Source of the DNA: Bimuria novae-zelandiae CBS 107.79
Taxonomy: Eukaryota > Ascomycota > Dothideomycetes > Pleosporales > Didymosphaeriaceae
Assembly: GCA_010015655.1 (NCBI GenBank)
Contig: ML976744.1
Coordinates: 254,106-318,105, forward strand
DNA: 64,000 bases
Reading direction: 5' to 3'
Shown here: in pieces, positions 43,878 to 55,077 of the stretch
How positions within the stretch are numbered: the stretch's first letter is position 1
Layout: the number at the start of each line of letters is the position of its first letter
Translations under genes and position numbers: made by a program
The notes under the pieces: generated by a model
Told to the model about the DNA's origin: nothing
What the model saw: the letters and a program-made list of their open reading frames with translations, nothing else
Database searches by the model: none

Positions 43878-46493
43878 TCATACTACCCTAATGGTTTGCC
43901 AGTTGCTCTTGTCGAACACTGCATGCCCTCTTATATTCGATACTTCTCCATTCGTACTGGTCGCCATGAGCCAGTGCAGATAGAAGACACCGATCCGCTC
44001 ATATGTTGTAGTCACGCCGGAGGACGTGCGTACGAGGGTGCGATGTAAGACCAATCCAGCACTGCACGCACCAAATGAATGTTTTCTATTAGAGTTGTCG
44101 TGTGCAGTCCATCGACCGAGCTCAGCACAGAAGACCTCTCTTTTTTCGCCGAGGTCTGAAAGGTCTGGTAGAAAGACCGCATCATAATCCCCCTGGCGGG
44201 TGTCCAGTGTTATCTGCTTTCTTGGAGCTTCTGTTGGACTCTTGATGGCTCCCCGGAGCATGCGGCATCTGATTGCGAGGAACTCGGCGTCGTCTGGTCT
44301 CTGCTCGTCTCCACGGGCACGGAAAATGTTGTCGTTCTCTAGAGTTGCCATTATTGAGAACTTGCAGCTCTTCTCGATTTCGGTTTCACTTGGGGCGTTG
44401 CATGGCTTCGATACATCGGTTTCCACGGACAACCAGGACCAGGTTGGTGCTCGTTTCGGCACAGGCCTTTGGGTGATATTGCTGCCTACATACCACATTA
44501 GGTCGAAAATGATGTGTCGCCGCCACATGCCATACGCGAAATTCAAAGATGTGTTGGTGCCTGCTATGTGGCGAGCGAGCTGGGTGATGGAAGCGTGACG
44601 CTTTTCGGGAGACGTTGCGTTCAGACGCCAGAAAGCTTCCGCGAGGTTCATCCAGTGGTTGTGCAAAAGCAGCTGTTGCTCGGAAGAGGGAGTATCAGTA
44701 GTCATACTTTGGAGCGCGTTGACGGACGCACGGTAGCCGTCGACAGGGTTGAACACCGAGAAAGATGCTGGTTTCAGGAGGTTCGTGCAACGAGTGCGCC
44801 ACATGCGAGAAGCTGACAGAAGCAATCCTGGGCGCGACTCGCGATAGAACTCAACGTTCGGGACGAACTCAGAAGCGACGTGAGTCTCGCATTCGAAGAA
44901 CAAGGAACCTTTGTTAAAGTGAAGGAGCCGAGGCGATATGAGCCTTTCGACGAAGAAAGCCGAGTCTTTTGAAAGTTCGTTATCGTCCACCGCTTGCTTA
45001 AACGACATGTGGGCGTATGTATCTTCTGCAACCACGAGTTTCAAAGCTTTGTCGCTAGAAAAGCGAATGTAACAGGGGAACTGTAAAAACCCTGGAGGTC
45101 TACTGGAAAATAAACCACGGTCGCCACTACCGGCGCTTCCTCCGACAATATTGCAGACCGAATGAGCATATATATTCGCCAGATTGCTAGAGTTTTGTTC
45201 AATATCGCCCGCATCATCTTGATAGACGCACATTGTATCGATCCAAAGGCACCCGATACCCAGTCTCCGGGAAAGCTGGATAGCGTGTTGAATAGTCAAA
45301 GGTAACTTCGTGTCGTCGATATGGTCTTGCCACGCCCCTTTGTTCTCCGAGGTCAGTGACTGCGACAGACCAGACTCCCCTTTGTCCGCTTTATAGCTAA
45401 GAGTGAGATAAGCTGGATGTGCAGGAAGTGAAGACCGATCTGAAGTCTCTACAAGGCGTAGCGCACTTGAGAGTTGGTCCCCGACGTATAGAAGTCTTCT
45501 CGGCAGGTATCCCTGAGGCGAGCTGGAAGTTCCTGACCGGCGGCATGCTTCATGACCTCTGCGACAGTTGGATATCCAGTTTCGGGCGAGTGTGGAACAC
45601 TGCGTAGATCCCGTTGACTCTGATGCTAGCACTGACAGAAAATCAAGTCTACCGTCTATTCTTTCTGTTGAAGTCAGCGCAAGTGCGATTGAATGCCTGC
45701 ACCACTAACCTTCTACAATCGGTATCCTCTCACAAAGCTCTTTGAGTTGACGGTCTTTCTCGTGAAAAGCTTGCAAGAACAACTGGCCCCTAGCGAACCA
45801 TCCCGCCTCAGCTTCTTTGGTAATCGACAAGTTCAATTTTATTTTGTGCCATGTGTTTCTCGTACCAGAAGCTCGTTCTGCATTTGACACAATCGCAATT
45901 CTTCTATAGGTGGGAATCGAGAACCACATGATCCGGCACATATGGCAAGTGCCACTAGACTTCACTCCTTGGAAATGGAAAGTACATTCATGCCACTCGA
46001 CTCTTCGTACTAGAGGCACCCGCGATCCTGAGATAAGACTGGAATCTTGTACGATGCGCAGGCATTCCTTGCAAAGTCTGCTGGTGAAGAAGACGTCTTC
46101 CCCGCTCAACACAGGATCCGATAAGAGCGGCGTGCGAGAATCAGAAAGCACTTGGTATGAGCGCCAGCTGAGCCTCAGTGGTGCTATTGTCCAGTTTTTT
46201 CGGCTCTGGTGAATGGATACTTCGGCTGTTGTGAGAATGCTGCAGGTTATGCTTCGCAGCCATTCGCTGACCCAGTTATAAACTTTGGACGACACTTCAA
46301 CAAAGTAACAACCCCCCACCAAGAGGCCGGCGATTACAATGAAGATAGCTGCGATCACGAGCAAAAAGACAGCGACGAAAATGAAACAAACAAGAAAGAT
46401 CTTCGCGAAAACGAGAATCAACTCGAGCATGAACTCGAAAGACCCACGGACTATGTCCCAGATCGGAGGAAGGGGAGGTAATACGTCGTCCAT
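43878..46493 (-). CDS. HET-domain protein with N-terminal membrane segments
   Basis: Two exons, 46493-45710 and 45631-43878, with a 78-nt intron (GTTAGT...TGTCAG), give 845 residues from MDDVLPPLPPIW. An upstream in-frame Met at 46622 would add 43. The N-terminus has a long hydrophobic block (about 15-65, LVFAKIFLVCFIFVAVFLLVIAAIF written in parts), enough for one or two membrane passes. Zn-like Cys pairs follow (CKEC, CHMC). The HET domain lies at about 335-460 with LTLSY, LPLTIQHAI, LGIGCLWIDTMCVYQDD and CNIVGGSAGSGDRGLF. HET proteins trigger cell death in non-self recognition. The common CWG after LSY is replaced by KAD. It is head-to-head with a STAND-N gene. Confidence 0.9.
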
Positions 46494-46727
46494 ACTAGAA
46501 TCTGAGGAAGGAAGAGATCGTGCGCTGAGTTTGATCAGGCTGAGGAGGTCGACGATGCGAATACGATCGCGTGGCAGCCTGGGCACCAGTTTCAGCCTCG
46601 CCACCGGGGCACCCAATAACATCTAGCCCTTCTGGCCTAGCCACCGCCTCGTGATACTCGCTTGCTGTGGACAAAACGATACTATCGGCCGCGCGTCCTG
46701 TTCTCTGGTGGAAGCAACTTCGCCAGC
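46494..46727. promoter_or_regulatory. 234-bp bidirectional promoter, HET / STAND-N genes
   Basis: The start codons of the two divergent genes are only 234 bp apart, or about 105 bp if the upstream HET Met is used. The short distance suggests joint control. No TATA box is obvious. Confidence 0.5.
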
Positions 46728-48586
46728 ATGGTTGCTCCAGCGTTCGGGTTCTCCGTCGGGGACTTTATTGCAGGCACTCAACTGTTGATTACCGTACTCA
46801 ATTCGTTCAAAGAGACAGGCGGAGCCTCAAGCAGATTCGCTTCTGAGGCAGCCTTCCTTACCAGCCTGACGTCGACGGTCGGTCGGGTGAACGAATACGT
46901 CCAAAACACACCGCAGACTGGCATTTCAGAGGAGATATCGAAGCTTGTAGGTATTGTGAACGACCCCCTAGATGATTTCAAGAAGTTGCTCGATAAGCAC
47001 GAAGGGGCACTTGGAAAGCAGCCCACCAAGTCGGGCCTGAGCAAATTTGCCCCGACGATTAGCTGGGTGCGCAAGGAAATCTCCGGGAAGATAGAGAAAC
47101 TGCGAAGACAAGTGGAACAGCCGCTTCAGGCAATAAACTCGCTTTTAGCTCTGCAAGTCCTGTAAGTATCCCCAATCGTTAACGTACAAGGTCGGGTAAA
47201 ATAGTTCTATTTAGAATTGTCTTAGTCCTGTGTGTTACTCCTAGAGGAGCGATGTAGTGGCATACCACATCTACTTTGTACCCGGCCGTCTACTTCCTCC
47301 AGATACATGAGCGAGTTTTGCGTATCCACGTGCTGATCAAGAACTGTAGGAGGTCGCTAGAGAGTGCACCAAAAGAACCCTTGCAACCAGCACAGCTCCT
47401 GCAGATTGTAGAAGCTATCCGAGTCGCAGACATACCGACCGAGCTGGGCAAGCAGATCGGTGTGCTTCAACGTTCTGCGGCCGCGCATGATGTTCGGCAT
47501 GATCACCAGCTGCAACGAGTCGAAGAGATGCGCGACAAGTTTGTGAATGAGCTAGCGAAGCTTCAAGCCGCCATCGACGAGGTGAAAGACCTCGTATCAA
47601 CCAGCGCCCCCAGCCAACCGCAAATCCAGGCTTCAAACCAAGATGGGGCGGACGCGCATATATCTCGTCTCGAGCGTACTATCGACACGCACAGTGCAGA
47701 GCTAGACAAAGCCTTGCAGCAGCAGACTCAACTGTTATTGGCTTTGAAGTCGTTCTTCGAGGACAAGGCTGTTGCGCTAGAAAAGGAGCAGGATGCGGAC
47801 CAAGCTGAAGCTGAAGCAACTTCCTGGCCAGCCGCAACTTTGCCAACTGCTCATTTAACCACGGTTCTGCTATCGGCGGTCGTATCAAGCGTGGTAGCTA
47901 CAGCAACAATCAGACAAAGAGACGAGCAAGCCAACAGGCAGGCATTCGCGACGCTTCCTGCACCCTCCGGGAATAACAATGTCTATAGTCGGACAGAAAA
48001 GGCTATCAAAGCAAGTAGCTCCGAAGTACTTTTACTGACAGTAGAAAAGAAGACACCAAAGGCAACAGAACATGTTGACGAAGTTATCTCGTCCGGCAGA
48101 GCCTCTGGATGGGTGTCTGACTTTGCTCGCCAAAACGTGGGAGGTGTACGGTCCGCATCGAGGCGCATATCACCGCCCACTTATTCGAGAACAACATCAC
48201 CGCCGCGGGTGACAAGCGCATCGCCGCATCCTTCAGCAACGTATGTGCAGCCGGACCCACCTCAACCTAAACGACAGACTTCAACGTCCTCTTATCGGAG
48301 CGTTCCAAGTCCATGGGGATGGTATGACGACCGAGACTGGAGCAAAAAATTATCGATGCTGGATACTCCTGACCCAGGTTACGCCCCACCACCTCCCAGC
48401 CACAGCCACAGTTCGTTCGCGAGCCCTACCATACTGCCCGGACCGGTAATGTCGAGTCCCTCGACGCCAGCTCCAGCGTCTTCAACCCCCGAGAATTTGA
48501 TGTGTGGCATCTGTCAGAGTCCTCTTGACCGGTCCGGCATTTGCCCTGCGTGCGGCCAGATGCAGGCTTCGATTTCGATTTTCTGA
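46728..48586 (+). CDS. Fungal STAND-type N-terminal domain protein with zinc-ribbon C-terminus
   Basis: Exon 1 is 46728-47161. MVAPAFGFSVGDFIAGTQLL matches the FGFSVGDFIA start of the fungal N-terminal domain common on NACHT/STAND proteins. Exon 2 continues to 48586. Taking the acceptor at 47302 would give the natural helix IHERVLRIHVLIKN but breaks phase; the acceptor at 47349 (CTGTAG) keeps frame and gives 556 residues. The middle is coiled coil (about 47500-47800). A weak hydrophobic stretch (TVLLSAVVSSVVATATI) and a Pro/Ser-rich region follow. The C-terminus is a zinc ribbon, CGICQSPLDRSGICPACG. No nucleotide-binding domain is present. The first intron contains a dispersed repeat. It may partner the HET protein. 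Confidence 0.75.
47170..47291 (+). repeat. Dispersed 120-bp repeat, copy B, inside an intron
   Basis: Alignable over its whole length with 26428-26547. It starts 8 bp after the GTAAGT donor and ends 11 bp before the candidate acceptor at 47302, so it makes up most of the intron. Confidence 0.75.
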
Positions 48587-48863
48587 ATCGGCAGATTATT
48601 GCTCCAGCCGGAAGGTACTCAGAGCACGATGTAAAGCTGGAACAGCTGGCGGGTAGCAACGCTGATCCAAAGATGCTTCCTCGTTGGAAGTGGCTAACTT
48701 AGATATCTGTCAGGCCCTCATTGGAGAGAAAATGCGCGGAGTCGTGTAAATAGATGATCGAGACAGCAGGAAGATTGAGGAACGTCCAGATACTTTTGGG
48801 CAGTTATTGATGTTGGGAATCTATAGACACAGCAATCTCGTGACTGTTGTTTGAGTCTCTCCT

Positions 48864-50621
48864 CTAGGTGAAGCTCGGTTTGAGTTTGCCAGCCACTCTC
48901 TCCATGATCCGTTCTGGCAGCAAGCTCTCGTACACATGGGTGACCCATTCGCAGCACACTCTCCTCGTGTAAGCCGGATCGATGATTTCTTCCACGCCAA
49001 AGTGGTTCGCCGTTCGAACGGGGTTCATCAGCCGTCTGTATTCGTCTTCTAACTCCTTATACCTCTGGTTTCGCTTCTCCCTTCCTTCTTTCTTCTCGAT
49101 TTCCTTGAGTTCGAACGAATGCCCGACCTCGATCCCACCTTCCAAAGGCAGCGAGCCCCACACTCCCGAAGGCCAGGCAACCCTCATTCTGGGATCACGA
49201 CAATCGAGCATGACACCGCCGGCGACACCGTAGACTCGACGCACAATGACGGAGAAGATTGGCATGGTCGTACTGTAGTATGTAGTCGCTAGCGCCACGC
49301 CATGCCGCATCGTTGCTGTGCGCTCAGCCGCTGTACCGATGGCGTAACCCGGAATATCGACAAATTGCAAGAGCGGAATATTGAAAACATCCAGGAACTT
49401 CAGCATCCGCGTGACTTTCTGCGAGCCTAGTGCGTCGAGAGCCCCAGCATTGACTTCGCAGTTGAGCGACACGATGCCGACAGGACGGCCATTCAAGCGC
49501 GCAAGCCCCACGATGGAGGTCGTCCCCCACAAGGCACCGATCTCGAAGAACGAGCCCTGGTCGACGACTTCGGTGATGATCTTCCGCGGATTGTACATCC
49601 TGTTTCGTGCGCGGGGAACGATGGAGCGTAACGATTCAGACATCCGATCTATAGGATCAGAGCACTGAACCGTAGGAGGCAACTTCGTACCAGCATCGGG
49701 TAGGTAACTGAGTACAGTCCGGATTTGCTCAAAGCATCCTGCTTCATCGGGGGCAAGATTGTCTATTGTTCCATTGGTGCAGTGCATAGCAGGCCCACCT
49801 AGATCGGTGAAAGATAAGCCTTCTTCGAAAGTGGAATTCTTCACTACGTTGGGTCCTGCGTTGAAGAGAGACCCGACATCGCTGGCCATTACGGAGAAGT
49901 GGCATGCCACTACGCGTGCGGCACCCAGGCCGATCGCTGGACCCACGACGGCTCCCAAATTCGGTATGCCCATATTAAGTTGCTGGACAACTTGAGCGAA
50001 TGACGGAAGCGGCGGAATGTAGGAGAAACCACTTGTGCGAATGGTGGTCACTGAACCACCACCCGAAGAACCATCGACGAGTTTGACGATGGGTAGTTGT
50101 AGAGCTATGGCGAGCTTTTCCATGTAGATTGTCTTCTCCATTAATGCTCCATCCGCGTGACCCGCTCTTATCGAGAAGTCATCTGCAGTAAAAACAATCT
50201 TCCTACCTCGCAACTTCCCGAAGCCTTGCACGTTATTGCTGGGCACGTAGTCCTCGGGTTCCTCCTTGACACCACCGAGCTGCTTCCACTTCACCGTCCC
50301 GCTCACGCTTCCCACCTCCTGGAAACTTTCTGGATCCAACAGTTGTTCGACCCTTTCCCGCACCCACAGCTTGCCCGCTTGCTTTTGTCGAACATAGCCT
50401 CTGTTATTCGGATCGGGCGTGGCTGCGATCTTGCGTAGTGTAGCAATTTGGGAAAGAACGTCGGAGTAGTCGGCAGGCCAGTCGGATTCGACACGTCGTC
50501 TCCGTCGTTTCTTTTGCGTGTTGGACGCGATATGCGAGGATACCTGGGCGAGGCGGTCTTTCGCGGTGGAAGATGACGTCAACGCGTCTTTCTGCGCGGA
50601 CGCGTTGTCGTCGTCCGCCAT
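48864..50621 (-). CDS. Acyl-CoA carboxylase, carboxyltransferase (beta) subunit
   Basis: A single exon of 585 residues. The N-terminus (MADDDNASAQKD..., then KKRRRRR) lacks a mitochondrial presequence. From about residue 50 it is a full two-lobed carboxyltransferase: GKLWVRERVEQLLDP, ADDFSIRAGHADG, VDGSSGGGS, GPAIGLGAARVV, then RKIITEVVDQGSFFEIG, FVDIPGYAIGTAAER and YGVAGGVMLDCRDPRM. It moves carboxyl from biotin to an acyl-CoA. The family includes methylcrotonyl-, propionyl- and geranyl-CoA carboxylase beta chains, and the substrate cannot be decided here. No PTS1 at the C-terminus (KPSFT). Divergent from the alpha gene across 365 bp, so the two form one enzyme. Confidence 0.93.
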   Translation of the reverse strand: MADDDNASAQKDALTSSSTAKDRLAQVSSHIASNTQKKRRRRRVESDWPADYSDVLSQIATLRKIAATPDPNNRGYVRQKQAGKLWVRERVEQLLDPESFQEVGSVSGTVKWKQLGGVKEEPEDYVPSNNVQGFGKLRGRKIVFTADDFSIRAGHADGALMEKTIYMEKLAIALQLPIVKLVDGSSGGGSVTTIRTSGFSYIPPLPSFAQVVQQLNMGIPNLGAVVGPAIGLGAARVVACHFSVMASDVGSLFNAGPNVVKNSTFEEGLSFTDLGGPAMHCTNGTIDNLAPDEAGCFEQIRTVLSYLPDAGTKLPPTVQCSDPIDRMSESLRSIVPRARNRMYNPRKIITEVVDQGSFFEIGALWGTTSIVGLARLNGRPVGIVSLNCEVNAGALDALGSQKVTRMLKFLDVFNIPLLQFVDIPGYAIGTAAERTATMRHGVALATTYYSTTMPIFSVIVRRVYGVAGGVMLDCRDPRMRVAWPSGVWGSLPLEGGIEVGHSFELKEIEKKEGREKRNQRYKELEDEYRRLMNPVRTANHFGVEEIIDPAYTRRVCCEWVTHVYESLLPERIMERVAGKLKPSFT

Positions 50622-50986
50622 TGCCGGACAATCGATGTGAAATATACCAGAACTATCAAATAGCTCCTAACTGGAGCGGCATCGTTGAGCTCACATAGTG
50701 ACGAGTTAAGACGAAGGAGACTGGGGTAGTTGGGATCGTGCCGAGGCAGTTGAAAGCGCCCCCGCCGCTAAACCTCATTCGGTCCACATTTTGGCGGATG
50801 GGAAAGTGAACTGAAGCGTGAAGGACCTGTTCTTGCTAACGAAACTGCATATATTCATTTGGACTCGTGCTAATATGGGACGTTTCCAAGTTGGACACCA
50901 ATATTAGATCAACCATCAGATTTAAAGCGTCAATCTACTTTTTCAGACCTCCATAGGACTGCTTTCACTACTTGACCTCTCCGAAG
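50622..50986. promoter_or_regulatory. Bidirectional promoter of the carboxylase subunit genes
   Basis: 365 bp between divergent start codons, so stoichiometric expression is plausible. An AT-rich centre lies at 50840-50950. No specific regulator site was recognised. Confidence 0.6.
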
Positions 50987-53085
50987 ATGACACAACCTCT
51001 TCACATACGCATAAGGCGCCTGCTCATATCAAATAGGTATTTTTCTCCCTTTTCTCATCCTTTAAAATTGATCAAGCTGACCACACCCAGAGGTGAAATA
51101 GCTACCCGCATAATTTCGGCGGCACGGGAACTCGATATTGAAACCTACGCAATATACATCTCTGGAGACTCATCCCACGCTATTCACGCTGCCCATGCGA
51201 TCGAGGTCTCTTCTGCTGCCACGTTTATGGATATATCAGCATTGGTCGACATAGCCAGGAAACACGAGATCGACGCAGTGCATCCCGGCTATGGCTTTCT
51301 TTCTGAATCCGCGACCTTCGCAAAGCGATTGTGGGATGAGGCAGGAACGGCAGTAATTGGACCTGGATGGGAAATCCTGGAGGCGACGGGTGATAAGTTA
51401 AAAGCTAGGGAGTTGGCTGAAAAGTGTACGTACATTGTCGTTTGAATGTAGCGTATTGACGGCATATGCAGGCAACGTCCCAGTATCGCCAGCTCTTCTT
51501 ACGCCGACGTCTTCCTCCGATGTAATCACCAAATTTGCCGACAGTGTCGGCTATCCCATCATGGTCAAAGCAGTGGACGGAGGCGGCGGCCGTGGAATTA
51601 GGCTCATTCGTGACAAGTCGAGTCTCGATTCAGCAGTCAAACGTGCGGTTGAAGAGAGTCCGTCGAAAACGCTATTTGCGGAGAAGGCGGCAGTGGACGG
51701 CTTCCGTCACATCGAAGTGCAGATCATCGGTGATGGTCGAGGAAATGTGGCACACCTTTGGGAGCGCGAGTGCTCGATTCAGCGACGGTATCAAAAAATC
51801 GTCGAGCTGGCTCCAAGCACAATCAAAAATAGGGCGTCGATCGCAAGGATCATAGAGGATGCAGTTCGCATGGCAAAAAGTGTGCGTATCGTTCTACTCG
51901 AATCTCTTTCTTGGCAACTGACGGGCTGCAAAGATCCAATATTGCTCGCTCGGTACCTTCGAGTTCCTCCTGGATCCCACAACGGAGGTGTATTACTTCC
52001 TAGAGATTAACCCACGCCTACAAGTCGAACATACGATTACTGAGGCTATTACATCAACCGACATCGTCAGAATTCAGCTCCTACTAGCCCAAGGTACTCC
52101 ACTATCGGACTGCGGTCTCTCAAATGTAGTTCCCGGAGCTCTAACACCGCCTCCCGTACATTCCATTCAGTTGCGGATAACTGCCGAAGATCCCATAAAC
52201 AATTGGACCCTTTCCATTGGCAAGATAACAGGGTTTGGTTTTCCCAGCGGCAATGGCATGCGTGTAGACACGCACCTGTCACACGCGCAACCGACCATTG
52301 TGTCTGCGGATTTCGACAGCTTGATCGCAAAGCTTGTGATCACTGCATCATCATGGGAAGCATGCGTGAAGAAAGCGCAGCGAGCACTAAAGGATACGAG
52401 AATCCAGGGAGTAAAGACAAACATTGGTGTCTTGCGTGCTATCGTAGGACACCCCGATCTCTTGCAGGGAGGGTGCGACACGCAATGGCTGGAACGGGAG
52501 CAGGAGCAACTGCTCACTCTGAGCAAGGACGCTTCCGCAAAACCCTCACACTTTCTTGAAGCCGCGAAGACCTCATCTTTACCGGCTCTCGCAACAAATG
52601 CTCTCTTTCGCAAAGGAGATGCATGGTCCCTCACCCTCACACCAACGACTCCTGAAAAGGCTTCGCCATTGACCCACCATGTTGAACTCTCGCGGGTCCT
52701 GCGAAACGAATTTCCGCAGGCGTTTTCCGCGGATATACTATTTACTTCGCCTCATAGGGACTCGATACCATACAGGATCGATCTCGCATCGACGACTGCT
52801 TCAGCCTCCGCAACAACCTCATCCCATCGGCGGGCAAACCCATCAGATGCGTCCCACATATCAATCCCCTTTGCTGGCAAGCTAATAGAAATATTGGTGG
52901 ATGAGGCCGATAGCGTAAGAGAAGGAGATGTCATATGCGTAGTCCAACAGATGAAGATGGAGCTTGAAGTACGCAGCCCACGCAGCGGGACGGTCACATG
53001 GATCATGGAAGCTGAAGACGGCGAGGAGGTGGGAGATGGCACCCTCGCCGCTATCGTGGAAAGTGGTAAAGAGGCGCGGTTGTGA
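50987..53085 (+). CDS. Acyl-CoA carboxylase, biotin carboxylase/BCCP (alpha) subunit
   Basis: Four exons, 50987-51036, 51091-51425, 51472-51881 and 51934-53085 (introns 54, 46 and 52 nt), give 648 residues. It starts MTQPLHIRIRRLLISNRGEIATRI, so the carboxylase fold begins almost at residue 1 with no targeting peptide. Landmarks are HPGYGFLSE, the ATP grasp loop KAVDGGGGRGIR, HIEVQIIGD, RECSIQRRYQK and FLEINPRLQVEHTITE. The C-terminal biotin domain reads VVQQMKMELEVRSP, with the acceptor Lys near 606. The usual Ala before MKM is Gln. The linker domain is shorter than in typical methylcrotonyl-CoA carboxylase alpha chains (about 700 residues). It works with the divergent beta gene. Confidence 0.93.
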
Positions 53086-54144
53086 ATGAGCCTCAATGAG
53101 ATGTGGACGGAGGTCTGCACTGATTTAGGCTAGAATCGTGCTCGTTCGACTACCTAAATATCTATGGGTATAATAGAAACTGCGCTATGGGCAAGCTGGG
53201 GGTAAGCCGGGACCAGCCGCTGCTTGTGAGTCGTAACCACGTCTTCGACGGTCCCAACCATTTGGTCGTTGATGCTGATGATACATGTACGCTGACGACT
53301 AACTTGCTTTCTGCAAGAGGCGGAGTACCGGAGCGTCGAGGACGAATGATCAGCGATCGAGCTACCTAGCGGCTGACGGCATTGCAAACGACGATATGCG
53401 GACCCCAAATGCATATGGGTGAATGCGTATCATGAATATATTGATAGGGTTGCGTGTCCCCCTGTCGGAAATGGCAGAAGAGGCAGTGCAATGCTCTAGC
53501 AAATGATGTCGATGGCGCGGCATGGTACAAGTTGAAACTCAAGTCTCTCTGGGCTGCACAACATGCACGCACAGGGCACTATTTTTGGGGGAGCGGGAGA
53601 TAGCGTTGGCGTGCATTGAGCATTGAGCAGCGGTGGGTGGTTACCCTTGGCGGTCATTGGCCAGACCGTGTAACTTGCAGCTAGCGCGCATCACAGGACG
53701 CAGTGTTCCCAAGGCTCCAGGTCTCCTTCTTACCTCACTCACGCGCCTTAAGTGCATTCACGCACCTTCATCCTGTGCCAGCTTTGGCTTCCCAGCGCGT
53801 CTTCTCCAGCTTCGATTTACCTACAAACTGCCCCCAGTTGGCCTCTAACTGCTCGCCGTCGAGCTTCATCGTAAACATGCCTGGCGTTCGTGAGTACATT
53901 TCGACTTCAATTCAATCCCACTACGCTTCACGGACATTCGACCCTGCAAGGCCACCATTTCTTTAGGCATGTGGCCTCACGATATGGTTGACTGCGGTTA
54001 ACTGCCTCTGTTCTCTCTGCCTGCTACTTTTGTTTCGGAAGCTGTTGGTTCTTGTTTACAAGCACTATCAACTCTACACCTCTCTACCCCACGATAACCA
54101 ATTCATTCGCGTCACTTCATCCATTCAAGTTGCGTCTGTCTAAT
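53086..54144. other. Intergenic/5' untranslated region
   Basis: About 1 kb. From 53700 on it is CT-rich and resembles a long 5' leader. An ATG at 53878 followed by CCTGGCGTTC|GTGAGT looks like a tiny exon with donor, which could be an upstream ORF or leader exon of the next gene. Confidence 0.45.
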
Positions 54145-55077
54145 ATGCCACTTTCTAAAAAAGCTCTCGATGCGGCCGACAAGGTCAAGACCGTCTTCAA
54201 AAACATCTTCGGTCGCAGTAAGAAAAAGAGCAAGGCCGAGACTGAGGCAACGCCGACCGCTACCGCTCCTACCGACGCATCTTCATCTAAGGCAAAGCCC
54301 ACCGAGACGGCCACGGCTCCTGAGCCCGCATCTGCCACGGCGCCTGAGTCCACCCAGGCTGCACCCACGGCCGACGGACCAGCTGCTCCGGCTCCGGCCC
54401 CTGCTGCTGATGACGACAAGAAGGCGGAGCAGGCTGCTCTTACCGAGGTGAAGAAGGCGACTCAAAGTAGGTCATCTCTCAGTTTCTCCTACGGACAACA
54501 GTGCGACGATGGGTCGCGGCGAAGGCACAAGGTCGGAACGGACTCGACGCCCTTCTTGACGGCATAATGATCACGCTCGGCCCGCATGCCCTCGCAATGG
54601 GCCGAGGTCACGCCTTTGACGATCGGACGACCTTTACGATTTCACGGCTTTCATGGCTTTCACGACAACGAACTATGATACCCCTCCTGGACGATTTTCT
54701 GCATTTTCACCATATTGTATTTACTGACTCATTTTGCTTCAGCTCCGGAGCCTGCGGGCGCCGTCGCTCCTGCTCCACCAACTGCTACTGCTTCCCAGGA
54801 GCCTGCTGGCCCCGCTGCCACCGAGCCCAAAGCTATCGAGAAAACGGCGGCTGACACTCCCGCTCTCGCACCTGCTCCCGCTCAAACTGCTCAGGAGCCC
54901 CCGCCCGAGGTCCCGACGGCCAAGCCTGCCCCGGGTATGAGCGCGACCAGTGGTCCTCTCAGCGACGAGCCCGACTTTGGCGGACACGAGGAGCAGCCCG
55001 CTGCCCCTGCTGCCGCTCCGGCTACTGCTACATCCACCGAGGCCGCCCCGGCTGAGGCGAAACCTACAGATAAGTAG
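54145..55077 (+). CDS. Pro/Ala/Thr-rich disordered protein
   Basis: Two exons, 54145-54466 and 54743-55077, around a long 276-nt intron (GTAGGT...GCTTCAG), give 218 residues. The start MPLSKKALDAADKVKTVFKN is amphipathic and basic (FGRSKKKSKA) and could bind a membrane or nucleic acid. The rest is low-complexity Ala, Pro, Thr and Glu ending EAKPTDK. Codon use is strongly biased to C-ending codons, suggesting high expression. No signal peptide or domain is seen. No function can be assigned. Confidence 0.65.

Noticed and set aside
53878..53892. Mini-exon MPGV as true start of the 54145 gene
   Set aside because: Joining it to the nearest acceptor before 54145 gives a stop codon (TAA) at once, so it cannot encode the N-terminus, though it may be a leader exon.
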